From Clostridium sp. CAG:1024 (GTDB lineage: Bacteria; Bacillota; Clostridia; Christensenellales; CAG-138), in the NCBI GenBank assembly GCA_000432015.1, contig HF985523.1:33481-43035 (forward strand): a stretch of DNA of 9,555 bases, written 5' to 3'. Within the stretch, counting starts at the first letter, position 1; each line of letters opens with the position of its first letter. Position numbers and translations under genes: made by a program. Below are positions 1 through 5,302 of this stretch, one piece after another. The notes under the pieces are model-generated. The model was not told the origin of the DNA and searched no databases. It saw nothing but the letters and a program-made list of their open reading frames with translations.

Positions 1-132
1 GTGACAGGCGGCGCGCCCCGCGCGGGGTTCTATCAAAATGCGGAACCTGAGCTGTATGCGGGATCCGGCACCGTGCCAAGCGGCGGGCCGGATCTGCCTC
101 CTGCGGAAGTCCGTGTGAAAAAAACGCATTGA
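1..132 (+). CDS. 3' end of an unidentified gene (43-codon C-terminal fragment)
   Basis: Frame 1 is open from the first base to a TGA at 130-132 and gives a 43-residue tail rich in Gly, Pro and Ala that ends in VRVKKTH. The real start lies outside the window. I do not recognise the family. A Pro/Gly-rich, basic tail is compatible with a disordered C-terminus, but nothing indicates function. It is called coding because the frame is open up to the window edge, its base composition matches the following GC-rich gene, and the stop lies just before the candidate promoter of the GH13 gene. An open frame of this length can also arise by chance. Confidence 0.5.
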   Translation: MTGGAPRAGFYQNAEPELYAGSGTVPSGGPDLPPAEVRVKKTH

Positions 133-144
133 GAAGCGCTTGCA
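131..144. promoter_or_regulatory. cre-like / LacI-family operator candidate upstream of the GH13 gene
   Basis: The perfect palindrome AAGCGCTT (134-141), followed by GCA, matches the core of catabolite-responsive (CcpA) and other LacI-family operators (consensus TGWAAGCGNTNWCA). By eye 10 of 14 positions agree; the left TGW is poorly conserved. It overlaps the candidate -35 element of the amylase-family gene, so binding there would repress. Sugar-responsive LacI-type control of a starch or maltodextrin enzyme is common in Firmicutes. That this site works is inference. Confidence 0.35.
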
Positions 145-167
145 ATTTGGTAGGGATGTGATAGAGT
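140..167 (+). promoter_or_regulatory. candidate sigma-A promoter for the GH13 gene
   Basis: TTGCAA at 140-145 and TAGAGT at 162-167, 16 bp apart, form a plausible but not strong -35/-10 pair. They sit just after the stop of the upstream gene and about 30 bp before the start codon. The -35 overlaps the AAGCGCTT palindrome. The -10 is off consensus, so confidence is moderate to low. Confidence 0.35.
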
Positions 168-196
168 GAAAAGAGATTGCAAGGAGGAGAGTACAC

Positions 197-1483
197 ATGG
201 CGCTTCAAACCGATCCGCGACTGCAAAACCAGGTCATTTATTCCGTTTACGTCCGCAATCACACGCCGGAAGGGACATTTCGCGCTGTTGCGGACGATCT
301 CGACCGCATCCGCGCGCTTGGAACGGATATTGTTTGGCTGATGCCGATCCATCCCATCGGCGTTGCGGGGAAGAAGGGGACGCTCGGCTGCCCCTACGCG
401 AACCGCGACTATCGAAGCGTGAATCCCTCTTACGGCACTATGGCGGACTTCCGGTCGCTTGTGCAGCAGATCCATGCGCGTGGAATGAAGTGCATGATCG
501 ATGTTGTGTATAACCATACTTCGCCGGATTCGATGCTGTATATGGAGCATCCGGAATACTTTTATCACGACGCGAACGGCAAGCCCGGCAACAAGATGGG
601 GGATTGGTCGGATGTGATCGATCTGGATTACCGCGCACCGGGTCTGTGGAAATACCTCATCGATACGCTTGTTATGTGGGCGGGGATCGTGGATGGATTC
701 CGCTGCGACGTGGCGTCGTTTGTGCCGCTTGCGTTTTGGCGCAGGGCGCGGGAGGCAGTTGCAGAGGTCAACCCGGACTGCATTTGGCTCGCGGAAACGG
801 TGCATCTCGGCTATGGCTGCCTGGCACGGCGAAACGGCATCGATTCCGCTTTGGATACGGACATGTTTTCCGTGTTCGATCTGGAATATGAGTACGATAT
901 TCGCGAGGTGTTTGATAAGTATCTTGCCGGAAAGGCGCGCCTTAGCCACTATCTTGATATGCTGAATTTTCAGGAAGGCGTCTATCCTGCAAATTACAAT
1001 AAACTGCGGTTTCTTGAAAACCACGATCAGCCGCGTATCTGCTCCTATGTGCATGACGAACGCGCACTTGAAAACTATACCGCATTCTTGTATTTTCTGA
1101 AGGGCACAACGCTGATCTATGCGGGACAGGAGTTTGAAAACACGCATCTGCCAAGCCTGTTTGACAAGGACCCCATCGATCGGAAAACGGGACGCGATCT
1201 CAGCAGTCTGCTTTGCAGACTATATGCGATCAAACAGCGGTTCGGGAGCGCGGATTGGTTCCGCGCGGAGGCGGACGATGCAAAGGACATCGCCGTCTTG
1301 CAGCGCGGAAGCGGAAATAGGAGGTTTATCGGTGTGTTCTCTCTGAAAGGGCAGTCGGCAGAGATAACGGTCGATCTATCGGACGGCAGTCGCGAGAATC
1401 TGCTCGACGGGACAGCCGTTGAGGTGAAGGATGGAAAACTGTTCTGCAACAGCAAGCCCATGATCCTTTGCACGGATGCCTGA
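197..1483 (+). CDS. GH13 alpha-amylase-family glycoside hydrolase, cytoplasmic
   Basis: This 428-aa enzyme should hydrolyse or transfer alpha-1,4/1,6-glucosidic bonds in starch- or maltodextrin-type substrates. All hallmark GH13 regions are present in order in the TIM barrel: region I DVVYNH (residues 102-107), region II GFRCD with nucleophile Asp171, region III LAET with acid/base Glu200, and region IV ENHD with the transition-state Asp277. The barrel begins almost at the N-terminus (IYSVYVRNHTPEGTF). A short beta-rich C-terminal domain covers about 360-428. There is no signal peptide or membrane segment, so it probably acts in the cytosol on imported oligosaccharides. The ATG at 197 follows AAGGAGG (181-187) at good spacing. 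No transporter or other sugar gene is visible nearby. Subfamily and exact specificity cannot be assigned by eye. The catalytic set is intact, so it is probably active. Confidence 0.93.
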   Translation: MALQTDPRLQNQVIYSVYVRNHTPEGTFRAVADDLDRIRALGTDIVWLMPIHPIGVAGKKGTLGCPYANRDYRSVNPSYGTMADFRSLVQQIHARGMKCMIDVVYNHTSPDSMLYMEHPEYFYHDANGKPGNKMGDWSDVIDLDYRAPGLWKYLIDTLVMWAGIVDGFRCDVASFVPLAFWRRAREAVAEVNPDCIWLAETVHLGYGCLARRNGIDSALDTDMFSVFDLEYEYDIREVFDKYLAGKARLSHYLDMLNFQEGVYPANYNKLRFLENHDQPRICSYVHDERALENYTAFLYFLKGTTLIYAGQEFENTHLPSLFDKDPIDRKTGRDLSSLLCRLYAIKQRFGSADWFRAEADDAKDIAVLQRGSGNRRFIGVFSLKGQSAEITVDLSDGSRENLLDGTAVEVKDGKLFCNSKPMILCTDA

Positions 1484-1616
1484 GCAAACGGATTCACGCA
1501 AACAAATAAGACATATCCTAATCATTATAAAAAGTGGGATAGAGCTTTGCTGGGAAAAGAAAGCAGGGCGCATGGTATTTAGAAAGGAGCTTGTTTCTTT
1601 CTGTAAAAGAGACATT

Positions 1617-2267
1617 GTGAACACAGTGAAAAAACAAAGAATTCTATTCATTACCATTTCTATACTTGTTATGCTTTTGACCTCTTGTTCTTCTTCGAAG
1701 TCGTCGTTCCCTCAATTATCCAAGGACGGAGTCCCATCTGTCGATGAGGTCGGCACGATAGTAGAATCTGCGATGCCGTATTCTGAAATAAATGGAAGTG
1801 CTGAGCCTGCTGTAGAATTTAGCAGCGCAGAGGAGGCAGTAAAAGAAATTAAAGCGGTAAAAGCAACAGACCCGAAAAAAATGGCGCATCCGGATGATTT
1901 TAAGCTCTATGACAAAAAGTATGTTTATCTTTTAAAAGAAACGCCGCTGCCAGGCTTCAAGCAAACGTCTATTATGATCATCCTCCAAGGCACTTCCATA
2001 ATTTATCAAACAGACGGTGGCGAGGAACAAGCAGTATTCTCATGGATACAGGGGGGTGAAACTGACAAAAAGGTCGAGGAACGTATTAGCCGCTTCAGTC
2101 TTAATCGTTTTAAGGACACGAAGTTCTTTTTTGGAGAACTGTTTAATGATGTTTACATTTATTGGTGGGAAAACGGCGATCAATTCAGCTTTAGGTATCC
2201 TGCTGATTCTAACGTCTCTCCAGAGGATATAATAAAGCATCTGGAGGTTGTTAGGTATGATTTATGA
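1617..2267 (+). CDS. putative lipoprotein of unknown function
   Basis: The product begins with a typical lipoprotein signal: Lys/Arg residues, a hydrophobic stretch (ILFITISILVMLL) and the lipobox LTSC, whose Cys would be lipidated, followed by a Ser-rich linker. The mature part is about 190 residues, acidic at first, then a mixed alpha/beta region ending in a Trp-rich segment (VYIYWWENGDQFSF) and SPEDIIKHLEVV. That ending loosely resembles DUF4367-type extracytoplasmic domains; this is a weak resemblance, not an assignment. The start is uncertain. The frame is open back to an ATG at 1476 that overlaps the GH13 gene, but only a start near the signal peptide makes sense. GTG at 1617 (weak AAGAGA upstream) or GTG at 1626 fit best; ATG at 1572 is possible. 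Base composition is AT-richer than the gene before it, suggesting a different origin. Confidence 0.75.
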   Translation: MNTVKKQRILFITISILVMLLTSCSSSKSSFPQLSKDGVPSVDEVGTIVESAMPYSEINGSAEPAVEFSSAEEAVKEIKAVKATDPKKMAHPDDFKLYDKKYVYLLKETPLPGFKQTSIMIILQGTSIIYQTDGGEEQAVFSWIQGGETDKKVEERISRFSLNRFKDTKFFFGELFNDVYIYWWENGDQFSFRYPADSNVSPEDIIKHLEVVRYDL

Positions 2268-2347
2268 TTGAGAGTCAGATACTTTTACAGCCATGCAAAG
2301 CATAGGCTAATCTTATAGAGAAGATAGTGTCTCCCCTCTTGCCGTAG

Positions 2348-2371
2348 ACAAAACTCTTTCCGAAGTTTTGT
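2348..2371. repeat. 8-bp inverted repeat after the lipoprotein gene (weak terminator candidate)
   Basis: ACAAAACT (2348-2355) and AGTTTTGT (2364-2371) are perfect complements around an 8-nt loop, about 80 bp after the lipoprotein stop. The stem is AT-rich and followed only by TTACG, so it would be a poor intrinsic terminator. It lies just before the small ORF that follows, which argues against translation of that ORF beginning further upstream. Confidence 0.4.
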
Positions 2372-2396
2372 TTACGTTCAAACTATTGAAACTGCT

Positions 2397-2678
2397 TTGA
2401 GTTTCGCGTTGGCTAATGGAATGGTTGCTGAAAATGCATTTTTAGATTGGGATTTTTATGTATATGAGCTCATTGAAGAAACCGTTGATGTCCTCGAAAT
2501 TGGAATTGACAGCTCTCCAATTATTGCAGGATACTATGTTTTAGCGTTTAATCCCAATGATGAGAATGCCCGTGAATATGTTGTCGAAAACGGCATGGAA
2601 GTATTGCACATAAAAAATTGTTTCGCTGCAATTATTGATGCAAATGGTGTTTGCTCTATTAGTTCAAAATTGAACTAA
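2397..2678 (+). CDS. small hypothetical protein, possibly a gene remnant
   Basis: An open frame of up to 93 codons encodes an acidic protein with alternating helix- and strand-like segments (FLDWDFYVYELIEETVDVLE, then IIAGYYVLAFNPNDENAREY). There is no signal peptide, membrane segment or motif I recognise. No good start exists: TTG at 2397, TTG at 2409 and ATG at 2421 all lack a clear ribosome binding site, and the frame is open upstream to 2328 without an ATG. This is what a 5'-truncated gene looks like, although a genuine small gene with a weak start is also possible. The amino-acid composition is protein-like rather than random. Its stop codon lies inside a 22-bp palindrome. It sits between a lipoprotein and an RCC1-like membrane protein in the AT-rich stretch. 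Confidence 0.5.
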   Translation: MSFALANGMVAENAFLDWDFYVYELIEETVDVLEIGIDSSPIIAGYYVLAFNPNDENAREYVVENGMEVLHIKNCFAAIIDANGVCSISSKLN

Positions 2679-2679
2679 T
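2658..2679. repeat. perfect 22-bp palindrome across the stop codon of the small ORF
   Basis: ATTAGTTCAA (2658-2667) and TTGAACTAAT (2670-2679) are exact reverse complements separated by AA. The TAA stop at 2676-2678 lies in the right arm. A further TTAGTTC copy follows directly at 2680-2686. A loop of two bases disfavours an RNA hairpin, so a DNA-binding dimer site or a recombination scar is more natural. The function is unknown. Confidence 0.6.
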
Positions 2680-2690
2680 TAGTTCCCATG

Positions 2691-2719
2691 GGAGAGGACA
2701 TTCTTCCCATGTCCTCTCC
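2691..2719. repeat. 11-bp perfect stem-loop between the small ORF and the RCC1 gene
   Basis: GGAGAGGACAT (2691-2701) and ATGTCCTCTCC (2709-2719) pair perfectly around a 7-nt loop. The position, 13 nt after a stop codon, suits a terminator or an mRNA-stabilising hairpin. No T-run follows on the plus strand, so a classical intrinsic terminator is not supported. Confidence 0.6.
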
Positions 2720-2772
2720 ACTCTCCAATTATGGCTTTATTATCTCAATAGTTCATAAGGATGTGATAACAG

Positions 2773-4197
2773 ATGAATAAAAAAGCCCTGATAATTCCCT
2801 TGCTGATATTTCTGGTAATCGTTGTGTTAGCAGCATCTTGTTTGCTATATAAATTCTATTGGCCTATAGGTGCGCCGGGCGATCCCAATGCCATTTTGCC
2901 TCAGGACGAAGGGCATGCTTTGATAAACCATACAGGTACTGCGGTTTCCTTTGGATTAGATTACATTGCTATCGTCAAAGAAAACGGCGAACTGTGGATT
3001 TGGAGCATGGACAGCGTCCCATCAACCCAGGATGAGCCTTTTTGCAGGTTTGGAAAGACTTGGAAGCTTGCAGATCACGTTGCCGACGCCGTTCATGTAG
3101 GGACCGACACCAACGGGAAAAGAGGCACTTTCCTTTGCGTTCTTTATGAAGACATGTCCCTATGGGCGTGGGATATATCGACATACAGGGAGGGCAACAG
3201 AGAAATACCCTCGTCTCATTTTGAACAGACTCCTGAAAAAGTGATGGAAGGCGTAAGCGCAATCATGGCAAATGGTTTGCGCAGTTCATCTTTTTGGGCA
3301 TTGAAAACAGATGGTTCGTTGTGGACGGTATGGAGAAAAAGGGCTCAGACGGAATCCTCTTTTGAGTTTGAATACAGAGAATATGCTTTTGAAAGAAAAA
3401 TGGAGAAGGTGCATGCGGTTTGGGTCAATCCGGTTTACAATACGCAAACCTATGTGCTTAGAGAATCGGGTGCGCTCTTTGGCTTTGGAGAAAATGCACG
3501 GGGACAGCTTGGCGTGGGCTTTGAGTATGGCAATGCCAAGCATGTTTACATGAAATATCCTGCGAGAATCGCAAATTCGATTGCTTCTGTAATCCCGCAG
3601 TCGGAAGAGTCTGAAATACATATGCATACGATGGCAATAAAAAAGGATCGCAGTTTGTGGATGTGGGGGCGGGATATTATCTTTGAACCTGATTCTACGG
3701 CCGCCCAATACGCTTCTGAGTACAGTTCTTTCTCGAATAAACCTGTTAAGATCATGGAAGATGTTGCGTTTGGCGCAATGGGCGTCAATCACTGTCTTGT
3801 CGTAAAGCAGGACGGCAGCCTGTGGGCTTGGGGTTATAACGATGCGGGGCAGGCGGGCGTGGGGCATAGCGGCAGCGTAAAGACGCCGCAAAGAATCATG
3901 GAGCACGTTGTGTCTGTTGCCGCAAGCAACAGGCATAGCTTGGCGGTACAGGCCGATGGCAGTCTGTGGGCATGGGGGGACAATGAAGTTGGGCAGCTTG
4001 GAACAGGCGATACAAAAAGCAGGACTTCGCCTACCAAAATCATGGAAGATGTGAACTCCGTTTTTGTGACTTCAACTTTGAACGCCGCCGTAAAACGGGA
4101 CGGCAGCGTTTGGATATGGGGGAACGCCGCAATATCCCCCGGTTCTTTTGTGGATGAGGAAAACTCGATTTTAAAGCCAGTTTGTATTCTGCGTTAA
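2773..4197 (+). CDS. membrane-anchored RCC1-repeat (beta-propeller) protein
   Basis: This 474-aa protein starts with a hydrophobic segment (residues 4-25, MNKKALIIPLLIFLVIVVLA) that serves as a signal anchor, or possibly a non-classical lipoprotein signal (LAASC, Cys23). The rest is extracytoplasmic and built from RCC1-like repeats of the form xDGSLWAWGxNxxGQLGxG. Clear copies lie near residues 71-77, 127-133, 179-185, 231-250, 291-299, 346-365, 394-413 and 442-450. Each later copy follows a KIMEDV-like strand (326-331, 374-379, 422-427). The number fits one RCC1 propeller of about seven blades. RCC1-type propellers in bacteria usually mediate protein contacts or surface roles; the partner here is unknown. 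The ATG at 2773 has a weak AAGGA (2757-2761). The gene is AT-richer than the flanking genes, and its neighbours give no functional clue. Confidence 0.85.
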   Translation: MNKKALIIPLLIFLVIVVLAASCLLYKFYWPIGAPGDPNAILPQDEGHALINHTGTAVSFGLDYIAIVKENGELWIWSMDSVPSTQDEPFCRFGKTWKLADHVADAVHVGTDTNGKRGTFLCVLYEDMSLWAWDISTYREGNREIPSSHFEQTPEKVMEGVSAIMANGLRSSSFWALKTDGSLWTVWRKRAQTESSFEFEYREYAFERKMEKVHAVWVNPVYNTQTYVLRESGALFGFGENARGQLGVGFEYGNAKHVYMKYPARIANSIASVIPQSEESEIHMHTMAIKKDRSLWMWGRDIIFEPDSTAAQYASEYSSFSNKPVKIMEDVAFGAMGVNHCLVVKQDGSLWAWGYNDAGQAGVGHSGSVKTPQRIMEHVVSVAASNRHSLAVQADGSLWAWGDNEVGQLGTGDTKSRTSPTKIMEDVNSVFVTSTLNAAVKRDGSVWIWGNAAISPGSFVDEENSILKPVCILR

Positions 4198-4331
4198 TAG
4201 GCGCTGGATTGAAGCTTGCTGTATACCTTGCGATGATGTTCATAATGCGATATGCGACCTAATGCTAAAGATTTGATAAGATGAACTTTAATGTACAAGA
4301 TGAACACTCACGTTCTTGCTGCATCGCATAA

Positions 4332-4397
4332 ATGAACACCCCATTCCTTAGTACAAGTATTTTATCATACTTGTCTAACAAATGGGGTGCGGTTCAT
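4332..4397. repeat. long imperfect inverted repeat (66-nt hairpin)
   Basis: Four paired blocks run inward: ATGAAC with GTTCAT (4332-4337 / 4392-4397), ACCCCATT with AATGGGGT (4338-4345 / 4381-4388), TTAG with CTAA (4348-4351 / 4375-4378) and ACAAGTAT with ATACTTGT (4353-4360 / 4367-4374). The terminal loop is TTTATC. The only interruptions are a GCG bulge, a 2x2 internal loop and a single bulged T, giving about 26 base pairs. This is far more than expected by chance. It could be a small palindromic element (MITE- or REP-like), the folded end of a lost insertion sequence, or a structured RNA. No T-run follows directly, so it is not a classical terminator. Confidence 0.7.
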
Positions 4398-4489
4398 ACC
4401 GCTGGGGTCTATTTATTATTTATGCTCGGTTGTTTTTTTATACAAAGCTGTAGTTGGATGTAGAAAACACCCTTGACAAATCTCTTTCC

Positions 4490-4516
4490 AAAACCACCCG
4501 TTTCAAGGGCGGTTTT
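4490..4516. terminator. terminator-like hairpin between convergent genes
   Basis: AAAACCACCC (4490-4499) pairs with GGGCGGTTTT (4507-4516), with one A-C mismatch and a 7-nt loop. On the plus strand it ends in five T residues. On the minus strand, about 37 nt after the LUD stop codon, it ends in four. It may act on both strands, ending the LUD transcript and any readthrough from the RCC1-like gene. Confidence 0.55.
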
Positions 4517-4552
4517 TGCTGTTTGCCGGCCGAGCGCGTCTTAAACGGACGA

Positions 4553-5158
4553 TCAAAGCCCGAGCGGTTCGTCCGTCAGAAACACGTGAAACTCTTTGAC
4601 GGCGCGTGTGGGCGCTTCGTGAATGGTGATGACGTTGCACATGCGGGCGGGAGTTCGGCAATCCACACATTTTCCCGTTCGTGCACAGGGCGTGTCGAGA
4701 CCGAGCCGCCAAGCGTTGCCGGGACAGCATTCGCGCCGGGTTCGGGCAATGCCCTCGTCAAGGGACTCGGCTATCTTGTTGCTGCCTGCGATCACAATTA
4801 CGACCGGAGGCCCATAGATCAGTCCGGCGACCCGATTGCCCGTGCCGTCGATATTGACGAGACGGCCGTCCGTTAACACTGCGTTCGCGGAGCAGAGATA
4901 TACGTCTGCGTGGAGCGCCTCATGGCGTACCGTGGGCAATTCCTCGGGGGATGCATACCAATGGGCGTGTATCTTGTTGCCCTGGGCGGTCAATGCTTCC
5001 GGCAGGCCGAGATCGCGCACGGTGATGCTTCCGCCGATGCCGACGCTGCGGGTGCCGATGAGCGAAAGCGCCGCCTCTTTCGCCTGCGCGCCGGTCTCAA
5101 AACGCTCAGCCAGAAAACCGCGGCCGCGAAGCTGATGGATCAAAGTATCGGAAATCAT
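4553..5158 (-). CDS. LUD-domain protein (LutC/DUF162-like) with C-terminal cysteine cluster
   Basis: This 201-aa protein matches the LUD (lactate utilization, formerly DUF162) fold. The start region (MISDTLIHQLRGRGF) leads into SVGIGGSITVRDLGL (38-52), then HADVYLCSANAVLTDGRLVNIDGTGNRVA (83-111) and VIVIAGSNKI (120-129), in the order usual for this family. The C-terminus carries ECC (144-145) and TPCARTGKCVDCRTPARMC (Cys158, 164, 167, 174), which could bind metal or an Fe-S cluster; that is inference. LutC proteins act in L-lactate oxidation with LutA and LutB. Here neither is nearby, so the substrate is uncertain. The ATG at 5158 is preferred over an upstream in-frame ATG at 5188 because AGGAGG (plus-strand 5167-5172) lies 8 nt before it and a promoter lies behind that. 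No membrane segment, so cytosolic. Confidence 0.88.
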   Translation of the reverse strand: MISDTLIHQLRGRGFLAERFETGAQAKEAALSLIGTRSVGIGGSITVRDLGLPEALTAQGNKIHAHWYASPEELPTVRHEALHADVYLCSANAVLTDGRLVNIDGTGNRVAGLIYGPPVVIVIAGSNKIAESLDEGIARTRRECCPGNAWRLGLDTPCARTGKCVDCRTPARMCNVITIHEAPTRAVKEFHVFLTDEPLGL

Positions 5159-5189
5159 GATTACATCCTCCTGAGAATGAACTGCCACC

Positions 5190-5219
5190 AGTATAGCATA
5201 GAAACAAACGGGCGCTCAA
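5190..5219 (-). promoter_or_regulatory. promoter of the LUD gene
   Basis: Read on the minus strand, TTGAGC (plus 5214-5219) and TATACT (plus 5190-5195) are 18 bp apart. The predicted transcription start is near 5183, leaving a short leader containing AGGAGG before the ATG at 5158. The -10 is close to consensus and the spacing is acceptable. Confidence 0.55.
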
Positions 5220-5267
5220 GCGTTCTGCAAACGCGCTTGGCGGAGGAATGCGGCCGGATGCTGATGC

Positions 5268-5296
5268 TTGCGGCAGACCGCGGCAAATGCTATACT
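5268..5296 (+). promoter_or_regulatory. promoter of the MBL-hydrolase / alcohol dehydrogenase pair
   Basis: TTGCGG (5268-5273) and TATACT (5291-5296) are separated by exactly 17 bp. Transcription should begin about 6-7 bp after the -10, at roughly 5302-5303, which is the A of the proposed ATG. It points away from the LUD promoter, with about 50 bp between the two -35 elements. Confidence 0.55.
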
Positions 5297-5302
5297 CTGT
5301 TT

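Larger units (their letters stand above)
4198..4552. other. 355-bp intergenic region with structured AT-rich DNA
   Basis: No credible gene was found between the RCC1-like gene and the converging LUD gene. The region holds the 66-nt hairpin at 4332-4397, three copies of ATGAAC (4281, 4303 and 4332), a TTTTTTT run near 4433-4439 and a terminator-like hairpin at 4490-4516. Base composition changes from AT-rich to GC-rich near 4450-4520. An open frame starting at 4454 runs opposite the LUD gene and is treated as its shadow. Confidence 0.6.

Noticed and set aside
1581..1620. Strong-looking AAAGGAG at 1583-1589 followed by TTG (1591) and a nine-codon frame, a possible leader peptide
   Set aside because: Spacing between AAGGAG and TTG is only about one base, the peptide is very short and no attenuator structure follows. 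It is more likely chance in purine-rich DNA.
4332..4397. Integron attC site as an explanation of the 66-nt hairpin
   Set aside because: The ends lack the GTTRRRY/RYYYAAC core sites and no integrase or cassette array is present.
1484..4450. A complete transposon or phage fragment
   Set aside because: No transposase, integrase or phage structural gene can be read on either strand, and no matching direct repeats were found at the edges by eye. Only composition and hairpins suggest acquisition.
4910..5302. Open 5' extension of the MBL-hydrolase frame, making a 493-aa protein
   Set aside because: It runs opposite the well-supported LUD gene, contains no domain, and would place the signal segment in the middle of the protein. 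It is an antisense shadow.
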